Shown here: positions 1 through 11,429 of the stretch, one piece after another
Layout of the letters: each line of letters begins with the position of its first letter
Position numbering within the stretch: position 1 is the stretch's first letter
From: Cryptomeria japonica
Lineage: Eukaryota; Streptophyta; Pinopsida; Cupressales; Cupressaceae
Direction of reading: 5' to 3'
Length of the DNA: 64,000 nt
Assembly: GCF_030272615.1 (NCBI RefSeq)
Contig: NC_081410.1
Coordinates: 260,822,437 to 260,886,436, forward strand
The notes under the pieces: model-generated
Database searches by the model: none
Told to the model about the DNA's origin: nothing
The model's input: only the letters and a program-made list of their open reading frames with translations
Program-made: the position numbers and the translations under genes

Positions 1-404
1 TGTTTTCTAAATCTTTGGTATCAAGTTTCAACCATGAAAGTGAAATTGACTTAGATAAAATAGAAAGGAATGACAAGGTTAATGATGAAATCTATGATAA
101 TGACAATGATGGAGGAAAGAGTCTAAAGTTGTCTTGCAAGATCCTAAGATGTTCCAAATGGTAGGATAACTTAAGCAAGGGAGGGATTCCTAGGAGATGA
201 CACCCCAGATGATAAATCTAATATGGGCACCACATAGTGATGTCAAGATATGTGAAGATAACAAAACAACTCATTGACTGTTTAAAGAAGATTTCAATGT
301 TTTGAATGAGTGGAAGTTTGAAGGTGTCTGAAAATGGAAGGGAGGCAATTTTAGACTGATGGTTGACTGGATGGGAATCTTAAGAAATCAACCTAGAATC
401 TCCT
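1..404. other. Intergenic DNA, no gene seen
   Basis: I see no open frame with coding character and no recognisable repeat end. Eight bases near position 16 (TGGTATCA) resemble the start of an initiator-Met primer-binding site, but no LTR can be delimited next to them. Confidence 0.5.
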
Positions 405-715
405 TCAATCTCTATAATCATATATGAAGTAAGAAATGAAAAGCACGTCAGAAAGTGTCACAGACGCAGTAATAGAGTCCAAATACGTGTTTTCACAGTT
501 TTTAAATTGTTCAACAAAGTTGTCTAAATACATAGTAACAATGTTCAAATATGTGTTAGGGTAAACCTGATATGCGATAAAATGTTTCAAATATGTAGTG
601 AGATTTTTCAAATACGCATTAGAATCAACCATATACAAGACAAGATTAGCCACAAATGCGACAAAAAGTGTCAAACATATTTTTCTAGTAAACTTGTTTG
701 TCAAAGTTTGATTTT
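405..715. repeat. Degenerate ~30-35 bp repeat cluster
   Basis: At least five loose copies of a motif near tCAAATAYGYRTTAG occur at about 478, 521, 545, 575 and 607. They differ in several bases each. The stretch can be read as a 99-codon minus-strand frame, but its amino acids simply follow the repeat, so I do not call a gene. Confidence 0.4.
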
Positions 716-2249
716 TTATTTACAAAGTTTTAAGTTTGACTAGATCTAATTGTTTAATGATTGTTGTGGCAAGAAATAACTGCAAACAAGAAGACACAAT
801 GGTTGTTGTGTGTTTTTTCCAAAATTTTGAGCATAAAGTGTATGTTCATAGGCCAAATTCAACCCAATTTCCACAAGTCTAAAGAATTAAAGACACTTAA
901 TGCTATTATTTTGTTAATTATTATTATTATTTTTATAATTATTATTTTCATTATCTATCATATTATTGTTTATTCTTTATTTATCTTCCCTTTGTCTATA
1001 TCTCTAGGCCTTTTGTCTTTTAGCTTTTAGGTATTTTTATTGGTTATTTTCTCCTTTATTTATTGATTGATTTTTTCTACTATTTTTCTTCCTTGATCTT
1101 TGTGCCATTTCCTAACCCACATCTCTTTTTATTCATTCCCATCTATCTACAACTCACTATTTTTTCATCTCCTTGGAATTCTTTTTCATCTTGATGATGA
1201 TTCATGAAGTGTGATTTGAAACGTTGATGATAAAAATTGCATACACAATTAAATCTAGAAGAAATAAGAGAATAATTTAAGACACTTCAAACACTTCTTA
1301 TCTTTAAGGTCAAGGCTTCACTATGATAACTTCAGCCCACAACTTGGAATCTCCATCAATGCAAATGTAGGGACACCTAAAATGGTTGTATACACTCTTG
1401 TCTTTGTGAGAGAGGATAGGTAGGAGCCTCCTTGTTTGGAAGGATGACCCAATCGCCCTCTCCCCATAAAGCTATGTGTAGCTTATTCTAAGCTAGGGAT
1501 TTATGTCTCATCTCAAGGGAGCCATATGGTGAGTATCTTGAGCCAAAACCAACTATGCCCTTGGACTGAAAAATTATCACAATATTCGATCAAAAATAAG
1601 GGTAGGCCACGAAGAAGGTTTCTAGTCACAATTCAGGGGACCAACACCTTGTGAGCGTTCAACAAGTCACTTAAGAATTTAGTCAGCCCTACTTGGAGTG
1701 TAGAATACCTCACATAAATATGGGTACGAGGTCTCCTTTTGAATTGACACTATACAACACGGGCTAATGTCGATTAGATCTTTGACTTTCATTTCAATCG
1801 ATTTATATAGTAGCTCAAAGTAAAGATCTGCATAGGGTCACCCCCTTATTTCCAAGGTAGGCCCTTCTACAAAAGAAAAATAAGATATTTAATAATTTAT
1901 ATTGCACCCAAGATCTATGAAGGCAAGGGGAGAGGATACTTTTATTAAGCACCTTAGGGTTATACAACAAAGAGTGTGCAAGCACATCAAACACTTCAAG
2001 AAAGGTTCTTTTTAGGTGCACCAAATCCAAATGTTATCTAATTTAGAAAATTGCAAACACACTCCTATGTTACCTCTACAAAACCACAAATTACTAGTTT
2101 CAAAAATCAACCCCAACTTGCAAATTCAAATATTAGACCAACAAATGATCAAAAGGGGCCTTCTACAAATGGATTAAACAACCTCAATATTTGGGATATC
2201 TTTAAAAAACATAGACACAACAAAAAAAAACATATCAGAAATTAGCATA
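716..2249. other. Non-coding, decayed DNA
   Basis: There is an AT-rich run of ATT triplets near 900-975, followed by plain sequence. No protein domain or element boundary was recognised on either strand. Confidence 0.5.
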
Positions 2250-2460
2250 TACGCGAAAGAACAAAAAACCTAAATGTGATAGTATAAAATAAATGCGTTA
2301 GGAATTAACAAAAATGTGTCAGAATTATAAAATCTATAGATAAATAAAAAACCCTAATGAGCCAAAAACACACTAATATTATCCAAATACGCTAGAATAG
2401 AGCAAAAACATGTTAGAATAGAACAAAAATGTGTTATAACATAGCAAAGACAAAATTACA
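2250..2460. repeat. Degenerate repeats like those at 405-715
   Basis: Loose copies of a motif resembling AAAAAYGTGTTAGAAtA recur (for example near 2290, 2313, 2385, 2408 and 2428). The style matches 405-715 and 18650-19260: short A-rich units around a TTAGAA or YGCG core. I read it as a decayed array inside an old element. Confidence 0.35.
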
Positions 2461-3169
2461 CCAAAAACACAGAAACCATATACGCGGCCAAAATAGTCAT
2501 ATACACACCAAAAACCCACACAGACACACCATGAAGGTTAAAAAATGTGATATAAATATATGGGTCTAGCAAAAGCAATAGAGACAGGACCGAATCTGTT
2601 AGGAACATGAAATTGTCAAAAATCATTGCAAAATTTGGCCTTGCAAGTCTGAAAATACAAAAACTCAAAGCAAATGTTAGAAATAAAGGATGAGACTCCC
2701 ACTAGATGTGCCAAAATGTTTATGTCAAATTTGGATACTTCTAATATTGTAAACCTAAACTAGATCCAACCATAAAACCCTAGACTTACAAAGAAATCCA
2801 ATATAACATCAATAATGAACCATACACATGTAGAATTATGAACTAAATCACATTATACCATTCACATTTTGGATGGGTTTGATCTCCATTATCCTACTAT
2901 CTCCATTGATCTTTCTTAGTATGGTTGCTCTCTCAGATTTGTTGATTGCACAAGAGCTCAATAAAGAATGGATAATAACTGTAGTAGACAATTGGACAAA
3001 GTTTCGAGCCTCTTTTACAAAGAACACCCTTAAAATGGAGGGCTAGGATTAAGAGGTGGGAGGATAAATACTCGATCAGATTGAAGGGTAGGTATGGGAA
3101 ATAATAAAATATTGGAGTGGTTAAGATAAATTAAAAGATGAATGACACTTGTCATGGAAAGAAAAGGCT
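2461..3169. other. No gene seen
   Basis: Plain AT-rich sequence. A 70-codon minus frame at 2456-2668 has no recognisable domain and overlaps repetitive DNA. Confidence 0.45.
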
Positions 3170-3430
3170 AAATAAATTAAGTAAATAAATATTTCTTTAT
3201 TTAATTAATAGAAGAAAGGGGCCACATTAAATAAACAAAATATTTATTTAATTTAGAAAAAATAATTATTTAAATAAATAAAAATATTTATTTAAATGGG
3301 GTAAGGCTTAGAAGAGGATTAGTGAATTAATTAAATAAATAAATACCTATTTAATTAATAGAAATATTTAGATAAAATAATTATATAAATAAAATAGTTA
3401 TTAAAATATTTTGGAAGGATTAACATGTTA
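3170..3430. repeat. ATTTAAATAAATA-rich block
   Basis: The block is a run of short A/T words (AAATAAATA, ATTTAATTAAT) interrupted by a few G-rich bases. A very similar block lies at 21340-21733 around the second LINE insertion and again just past it (23993-24030), so this is probably the same old repeat family rather than simple chance composition. Confidence 0.45.
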
Positions 3431-3599
3431 TTTTTGAGATATTTGAGTCATTCATGCAGCTAGAAAGAAGAAGAAACATGTTGGCAATTGATAGGTGTAG
3501 TTGTTGACCGGAAGTGCCAAACCTAGTTTCAGTAAAATGAACAAATCTTTCTCATTCTTAATGAAATTTAAATCTTCAAAATAATTTGGATTGATACAA

Positions 3600-4830
3600 G
3601 ATGAGGGGCTCGACACTTGAATCTATTCATCCTTCACTTTCTCTTGCTATTACTTCTTTTCAATCTACTCATGCATTGCAACATTCTCTATCCTTCATGC
3701 CTTCTTTTCTGGGGGATAGGCATAAGCATGCTCCCTTGAGCAGAACCCCTCATTCTTATAATACTTAGAAACCTCCAATGGTGCCTTCTATTCCTCCAAC
3801 TATGTCTGACACAAGAAGGAGAAAGGCCCCCATGTTGCTTAAGTCCATGTCAAAAGTCTTTCAGCTTCTTATTTTTCCTCCAATACCTCATCCTAATTTG
3901 TATGGAAAGGTAAATAATTTTTCTAAGGCTAGTCCTTTGTGTGTAGATCCCATGTCTCGTATCTTGAGGCATGCTCCCGCTCTTAAGAAAAAAAGAGGAA
4001 AGGCGATCATGGTTGAGGTTAAGGTCTCAAAATTTATAACACCTCTTATTCCAATCATGGGGCATGTTCTTCTACTAATAACAACAATGAATACAAGTTC
4101 ATCTATGGAGTAGGGTGCTTTGGAGTCTTCTTAGGTCTCTGTTCTCAAAGAACCTTGCAAGAAAACATAAGCATTATTGGCATGTGATGGCCATGAATGT
4201 AATTCCTTGTAGAAGGTTTAGGATGAGTCTCTTGCTTTGGTTCTCGAAGTTTATTTGTCTTTATTCCTATTCTAGTAAACAATTCTATTGTCACTTATAC
4301 TTCTATTACTTCCATCCCACTTTTGGTTCCTTCAGGTGACTTCGATGAAAATTAGCCCAAAAGGGTGTAGGTGTTCATCACTCCCTCCTTGGAACCATCA
4401 CTTATCACTTCATTGCCTAATATTTTCCCTTTTACACAACCCATAAATATGATTCATACAAAGGTCATTCCCCGTGGGGCTCTTGTTGCTCCTCTTAGCT
4501 TTCCATGATGGATGTGAAAGTTTGCATCAATTGCATAAGTGCAAGTTTGAGTAGGGACCTATTATTGAAATTTCATCATAATAAGTTTGCACTACCATCT
4601 TTATCTCTTGCTAGCTTATCTTCTTTTGTTCTTGTATTTAAGGATAGTCTTCCTTATTTGGATTTTGTCATTGCACCTCCCTCAAAGGTTGGTATTGATT
4701 TTCTTGTTACCTTATATCCTAAAATTGAATCACCACACTCTTCTCCTAAGAAGTGTATGTCCGAATCTCTAGATGATATTCCAACATTGTTGACCATCTT
4801 CATAATATTGTTGGCACTCGAGTCATAGAG
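3600..4830 (+). pseudogene. Coding-like relic, unknown product
   Basis: Three + strand open pieces (3778-4113, 4115-4339, 4505-4828) follow each other with stops and frame changes between them. The first is rich in basic and proline residues; the last is hydrophobic with a PPSKVG stretch. The pieces have a more even base composition than their AT-rich surroundings, which suggests a decayed protein gene, perhaps part of a retroelement. I recognise no domain. It could also be chance open frames. Confidence 0.2.
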
Positions 4831-7631
4831 ACCGTTAGATAAAAAGTTGAGGCGACTTCATCCTTAGTTCTTGTTGTAGGTGAGATTCTTGGTACAATCT
4901 ATCCATTATCTCTCTATTATATTGACATCCTCCCCCATTATCATGACTAGAAGGACTAATTGTTGGAGGGTATACTTCATGTCTCTATATTAGAGTTTGT
5001 ATGATTGTTTGTGATCCTTTATACATTCTCTATATTTTTTTGTGGTCTCTCTAGGAGGACCCAAGATACCATTATAGGTACATGAATATAATGAGGAAAA
5101 TCTATTGCTAGTACTTCTATTTGTCTCATCATTCTTCCCTTCGGCATGCATTAATTTATTTTTCAACTTTGGGGACAATGCAAAGTGTTGACGCATTTAG
5201 GCCTCTTCCATGTTGACCCATATTTTTATTTGTTTTCATGTACTCCTTCCTCAATTCTTGTAGTTCCAATGCATTTCAAGATATTATGATGATTTATACA
5301 CACTTTATATATGTATACTTACATGATATGAATCCTACTAACCCCGAATACTTTGATCCCGCAGTGTTCCTTTTATGTATTTTTGTTGATGTGGTGGATT
5401 TTTATGTGTTGTATTTTAGAAGATAACATCCCACGAATACATCTCACTATATATTTCATGATACAACACCTATTCTCCTTAAAATGACTTATGCTCCTTC
5501 GTGTAGCACAACTCACTCTAAGGGGGGCTATCATTGATCATATATTGTATTTTCACTCTTATATTCAAGAAATATGTCTAAATTGATGTCTTATTGCATA
5601 TACACAGTCTAGTGTGGGGGTGCCCTAATGGAATCTACCTATATATATGTCTGTCTCTTTTCTATGATTGTCCTACAATGCAATTTGCAACATTCAAAGG
5701 TCAATTAGATTGTTGCATCACATAGCTTGCTAGACATACTTATCAAAATCCTATATATATCTAAGTAATTTTGATTTTTCAATTTTTTACCTAACCTATT
5801 TATTTGCAGCTAACTATTTATGGCGAGCCTACAACTTAATATTATAGTTTTATGTAGGATCGATATGGGTCTCTTCCCTGGGAGTAATTTCACATGGATA
5901 GAAGATTCTGCATCCACTTCATATCCTAGATAAAATCCTCCCTAACTTTCTCTCTATTATAGCTCGCACATTGGTTGGAACATATATGCTTACTAAAGGG
6001 GGTAAAATTTAATGTTATAAATTGCATACCCTACAATTTCGCATCACATACGCCTTCCCTTTTGATTGATAAAAGATAAGTATACAATATGATCCTTAAT
6101 CTAATTAGAAATGTTATTATTTTATAAATATATCTAACTTCTTGACCAATAAGTCTAATTTTCCTTAGATGAATGTGGCATGTGCACACGTCCATGCAAC
6201 ATGTTGGAATCCTACAAAAATCCATGACTATACCAACTATTGAACGTTACACTCCCCGTGTTTTGACAATGTAATGTCTTTGTGGGCTTGCATAGATGCC
6301 ATGAATGCATCTGGGATTTCTATTTTGGCTTCAAACTTCTATTTTTCCTCTAATTCATTCATTCAATCTTTCTCTCCTGTATTTTCACAATCTCTCTCAT
6401 TTCAGATGATTTTTCTCTACAACACTCTCATTAGTCTCTCTCATAGTGACATATTGAAACTTTGATCATCACATTGAAATTATTGGTAAAAGTTCAGAAG
6501 GTTGCTTATCCCTTCTCTGTGGCATGTTTTTGTGTAGAAAAAATTATCCCTACAAACAAATTATCTACCTTTGTTGAAGGATTGGTAACCAATTCCTTTA
6601 AACCTCTTTTAATATATTTCATTATCTTTAATTCAATAATATATTATTATTGTATTTTCTTCTTTGCATGTCTTTTGTCTACCAATCTATCTTGGTTGTC
6701 TATGGAGATGTACATACCAAGGTGGGGATATTTGACTACAACAATCCCCTTATACAACCACCCCAATATTTTATTTAGTCTTAGGTGACATTTTATTTAG
6801 CCTTATACAACCACTCCAACATGTTTTAGTTGTTTAGTGGAAGCTCTTGCATTTTTCCAACCATCTTGGGTGATATTTCTTCCTTCTCATTTCTATTATT
6901 TTATTTGGTTTAGAGTAATAAATATTCATTGTTATTTGTTATTCCATTGCATCCTAATATTCTTCAAACCTTGAAACATATGTAGGTGTTTCTGTCACCT
7001 TCCAACAAATAGTTTTATTTTCTCTCCCATATGGGATAATAACGTGTCATGGTGACATTTTTGTACCAATGTAAAGTTCTTGGACAAAGAGCTAGTTAAA
7101 CTGTCTGGAAAACCTCTATCACCTGTAATGTTTATTTTTGAGGTTTTCAAGATTTAATTATATTATGTGTTCACTATATAAACAAAAAGATATAACGTTC
7201 CCTTAATTTCATAATTAATAAGATAAACTTGAAGGTTGGGACTACCTTCAGATTTATCTGAGTGTACTGTAGGAACTTGAGCTCTCGAGGGATTGTTATC
7301 CTTCGCAACTATTTAATTTTTCCACTCTACATAAAGATATTGAGTAAACTTACTATCAAACTAAATTACAAAAATACAAAGTTAACTATTGAGTGGCACT
7401 TTACCTCAAGTGGGCCCTGACCTCAGTAGGTGCACTCTTATACTAATTGTTAAAGAAAGTTACTACAACCAAAATATTCTCACACACTCATTTATGAAGT
7501 TAATAATATGTGAAAAATGAAATAATCCTAAAACAAGAGATCTTCTGCATAAGTGCCAACTTGTGGTTCTTCTTTACAATACATTCATAGACTTAGTTTA
7601 TCTAACAAAATAATCTTGTAGCATCATAAAT
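4831..7631. other. Long stretch without a recognisable gene
   Basis: Short open frames exist (for example 5238-5426, 6274-6465 and 6462-6788 on the + strand), but they are below 110 codons, hydrophobic and without domains. They look like chance frames in T-rich DNA. No element ends were found. Confidence 0.5.
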
Positions 7632-8369
7632 TGTCATCGAGCCAATTTACACCTCATGTTTGTGCCCCTACTTTACTGTGTCCTATCCTCATTACCTTTT
7701 TGGGTATATTTGTGCCTATTCTCCAACTTTGAGACCATGAACAACCTTTTGTGGATCCTTCCATGGGATACCCACCCTATTTCGACATTTTTTGGGCCCT
7801 AATTGGAGAGGGACCAAGGCGTGGTGCACCCTAGTTTGGACCATGGCACCCTAATACACCATGGTCCCTCCTAATCTAGCCCCAATTTCAAATGGAGTAG
7901 GTGATATATCTCCCCAACAAGATTTGATCCTCGTGGCTCTGCATGACCGTTGAAGGTCGGCCTAATCGGTAGTTTACCTAGATACCCCTATATAAAGACA
8001 TTTTATCAGCCTAATTTCATCTAAGTCTCCCCCCAACAATCTAATCAATCAATTCTTATCACTTTTGCAATCGTGAAGCATTCATTATCAAGCATTTTCA
8101 TAGATCTTCAAGGTTGCATATTCATCATCTAGCATTGTGGAGCAAAGCCATGTCAATTTAAATGTAAGCATGTGTGTGTGATTAGGGTTTTGCCATGTTC
8201 ATGCCATTTCATATAAAATATGTGATTATATTCAAAGAACAAAGCATCATACTCAGCAATTGCAGTTCTGAGGTATATCTTTCCAGTATTTATTTTAGTA
8301 TTTGAATTTATTCATTCAAGGTTAATTCCTAAATTGAGGTTTGACTTAGGCAAACCCCTATTCCCAACA
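7632..8369 (+). mobile_element. LTR of a retrotransposon (type unresolved)
   Basis: The unit begins TGTCATCGAGCC and ends CCTATTCCCAACA, about 738 bp, with TG...CA termini. A TATA box (CTATATAAAG) lies near 7988, a normal place for U3/R in an LTR of this size. The flanking five bases (taaat before, atttc after) do not match, so this is probably one LTR of a larger decayed element rather than a solo LTR. No clear primer-binding site follows it, and no retroelement protein is seen in the next kilobase. Confidence 0.5.
7838..7867. repeat. Inverted repeat GGACCATGG / CCATGGTCC in the LTR
   Basis: Two perfect 9-bp arms (7838-7846 and 7859-7867) flank a 12-base loop. It lies in the U3 part of the LTR, about 120 bp upstream of the TATA box. 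Role unknown; a protein-binding palindrome is one possibility. Confidence 0.6.
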
Positions 8370-9460
8370 ATTTCCCCCTTCTTTCTATGTGTATGGAACA
8401 GGTATAGAGCTACATTCAGGAGGATCAATAGTATGCATATAGATGAATAAGTTCACCTTTTGACGACAAAAAATTTGGAGGACAAAGCCGAATTGGAGCA
8501 ACACGGTCCTGAAAAATCAGTTCAAAATTTTGAGAACAAATTTGAAACATCCTTTTTTTCCCAAATCTAGGTTGGTGTCTCTGTACAATGGTTGTAGCTC
8601 ATTGTTTATGCCCGATCTCTTCAATATTCACCCATTTACCCTAATTTCAACATATTCACAATTCAACTTAGAAAGAGGGAATCAAACCCTAACAGAGGTG
8701 AGTCTAATCAGAACTTCAAAAAAAAATTCCTAGAGGGATTAAGCCTAGATCCATTAGGTCCCTCCCTCTTTCAATGGTTTGGTCTTTCAAGCAGAATTAG
8801 CGGTTTTATTACCTTAATTGGAAAACCCTATTTTTCACCAAAATAATTCCTAATCTATCACTCATTATTGATATATAGAAAAAGGACAACTGAAACTATG
8901 GATCCTAACAAAAAAAATAGACTCCTATTGGAACTATATAACTAGTTATAATGAAGGACTTTAATAACCAACATGAAAATGCAACAAAAATTGATGATAA
9001 TGGTTGTGATGGAGCCATCCAATGAGTTGAAGATGTCTAATACATATAGGAGTCTTTTGATGCCATTGGATAGCCACTTTATTACTTGAATGTCCATTCT
9101 ACATCCCATTCCTCTCGACTATAGGAACATATATTATTTTGCAGTTACCTAGTTGTATGAGATCCAAATACCGTTTTGAACACTTTTGTTGCAATAGCTC
9201 AATTCCTAGAAAAGCTCTCCATAACAATAATCACATAATTTCATCACATTTTAATATATAATTGTGCATATGTATTATATCTAACATTAACAAGTAGAGA
9301 TGCTTAGTACTTATTAAATAGTCTTAACACTTAGAAAAGTATCATGATTTTAATGAAAAAGTATAATTCTTAGAAAATAAAAGTCTATCAGGCTACATGA
9401 AAAGTACATTAAAATAGTCTTATCATCAAGATGTATGATGTATGTGGATTAATTATGATA
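8370..9460. other. No gene seen
   Basis: AT-rich sequence after the LTR. It should be the internal start of the LTR element, but no gag or other retroelement domain is legible. Confidence 0.4.
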
Positions 9461-9474
9461 ATGGACATAACAAT
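9461..9474. repeat. LINE target-site duplication, left copy
   Basis: atggacataacaat, identical to 17467-17480. The bases on either side differ, so the duplication is exactly 14 bp. Confidence 0.93.
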
Positions 9475-9495
9475 ATTTTTCATTAAGCAAAAACA

Positions 9496-9517
9496 GGTTT
9501 TGAGGGGACCTGAAACC
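9496..9517 (-). repeat. LINE 3'-terminal hairpin
   Basis: GGTTT and AAACC arms with an inner AGG/CCT pair lie 21 bp from the element 3' end. The same structure occurs at the same distance in the second LINE (21769-21790). Some LINE reverse transcriptases recognise a 3' stem-loop in their template RNA, so this is the likely recognition element. Confidence 0.7.
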
Positions 9518-9693
9518 CCTTACATCAAAATCCAAAGATAGAACATTAAAGCAACTAGACTAAGACTAACAACAAAGAAACATAATAGGCTACTACAGAA
9601 AAAGACAACAGAGACACAACAACCAAATAAAAAGAATAGCAAAAAACTAGTGAGGTGCTAGCAAGCACAACAACAAAAAGAAACCACAACTAG

Positions 9694-11245
9694 TTACATG
9701 AAGATATTGAGACCATTAGTAGCCTCTTTCTCCAGCATCATCATGGTCTTTGCATCTTCCTTGAGGTTGAGAAGATCCTGAGGCAAAGGAACCTCCACAA
9801 CCTTGGTGCTATGTTTGGCCCTCCTCGTAGGGTGAGGGATATCCTTGGAGTTAGAGACCCCAACATCCATCTCCAAGTCCACAAAGTTCCTTCCATTATG
9901 CATCTTCTCCAATCTAGCCACCATCACCGACATATTGGTAGCAAACACTCTCAGCATAGCCACACTATTCTCCATTATCTTCTTGAGAGTGACCTCAATT
10001 TTCTACATTTTCAAGTTAATCTCCCCAAACTTTTCATCATATCTATTCATAAAAAGCTCAATAGCCTCTCCATTTTTCTGAAGGCACTCTAGCATCATTA
10101 TTTTTTCATCTTCTTTCCACATGGCACACTCATTTATCTCACAAGCACATCCTTTCATCTTGTCCTTTATTCTCACATGACCTCTTTCTCCACAACCCCT
10201 TCAACCCTTTCCAACTTAGCTAAGGTAGTTCTCTGCTTAAGATGCAGATTCTTAACTTCATGGAACACCCAACGTTGGAAGTGATACATATCAACCAAGG
10301 CACGTTTAGCAGTTCCCAAAATATCAAGCATCATTTCAGGCTTGTCTTGTAAATCCTGGGAGTCCAAGTCCATCAATTCCGATTCCTGGTTTTCTAAATT
10401 TTGAGGAGGCAACTCACCCCCCATATCAGAATCAGATAAAATTATCTTCTTACCCTTCCCTTTGGGCTTCACCTTGCAACTAGAGGTTTCCTCCTCTGAC
10501 GAAACATCATTGTTCTTCTTGGGCATTCTGACCTTCTTCTTAGGGGGGGTAGAGGTGACGACCTTAACCTTAGACTTAGAGTCATCGGAGCCATCACTAG
10601 GGGTGTAATCCTCATCTTTATCTTCCAAATTGGCCTTCATCCTATTAAACCTAGCTTCAAAGTGCTCATACAAGGATTAATCCTTGATGAGCCAAAGGGC
10701 TCGACTTAGGGTTCTTAATGTGGTCAGCTAGACAATCATTAGGGATGAAACCAGATAATAAGGAAAGGAAACCTTATTCCCATATCTAAAATAATTGATA
10801 AACATAAAATGGTAGCTATAGACTTTAGTAAACCTCCCATCAACCATAACAAATTTCATTATCACCTTCAACATTTTATGCCAAAAACTTTTTACCTAGT
10901 TGGGAGCGAAGTAATTTCCACCCTGCTTGACAAGCCTCTCCTTTTCATCATCATTCTTAGGAAATATTTTCACCACATTGTCATAAAATTTCTGTCCCTG
11001 CAAAATTTGGCCCCCTCCATCGACAACCCTATAACCTCCGCAACCAATTTCTCATCCAACTTCACTATCTGCCCAAACAGAGTGACTTTCTTTTTGTTCC
11101 ATCCCTTAACAAAGAGTTTGGAAACATGGTCCTTTTTACCATGTAATTTCTCCATATACCATGTTAGCCCTCCTTTCTATAATCTTCTCCACACTTTTTA
11201 TTCCTTCTTCCAACCTTCGCATCTCGTCGGCTCATTCCTATTCAT
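9694..11245 (-). pseudogene. LINE ORF3, extra 3' ORF of unknown function, broken
   Basis: Downstream of RNase H, about 1.55 kb can be read as one decayed ORF. The N-terminal part (MNRNEP..., then GGLTWYMEKLHG with frame breaks, then KVTLFGQIVKLDEKLVAEV, then LSMEGAKFCRDRNF) aligns piece by piece with the ORF in the second LINE at 21895-23418. The middle (10173-10673) is acidic and lysine-rich (KKKVRMPKKNNDVSSEEE), followed by a helix-rich part with FHEVKNLHLKQR. The last piece is 9694-9975. The pattern recalls proteins labelled putative plant transposon protein (PF20167-like); that link is from memory and unverified. Function is unknown. Confidence 0.7.
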
Positions 11246-11429
11246 ATTTTCCCCATAGTATCAGCAGTCCAAACAACCCCTCCACCTAAGAAAAAAGAGA
11301 CTCTTCAATACCAATAGAGAAATGCAAAGCTAAGGCACAAAATGCAATTAATCACCCACAAAGTGTGCGGGGTAGCCCACCTCATATAATCTAGAAACTT
11401 CCTGCCAGCCCGATAATCATTTATGTAAC

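Noticed and set aside
14-30. Primer-binding site at the window start
   Set aside because: Only TGGTATCA matches the initiator-Met type; the next bases do not, and no LTR end is visible.
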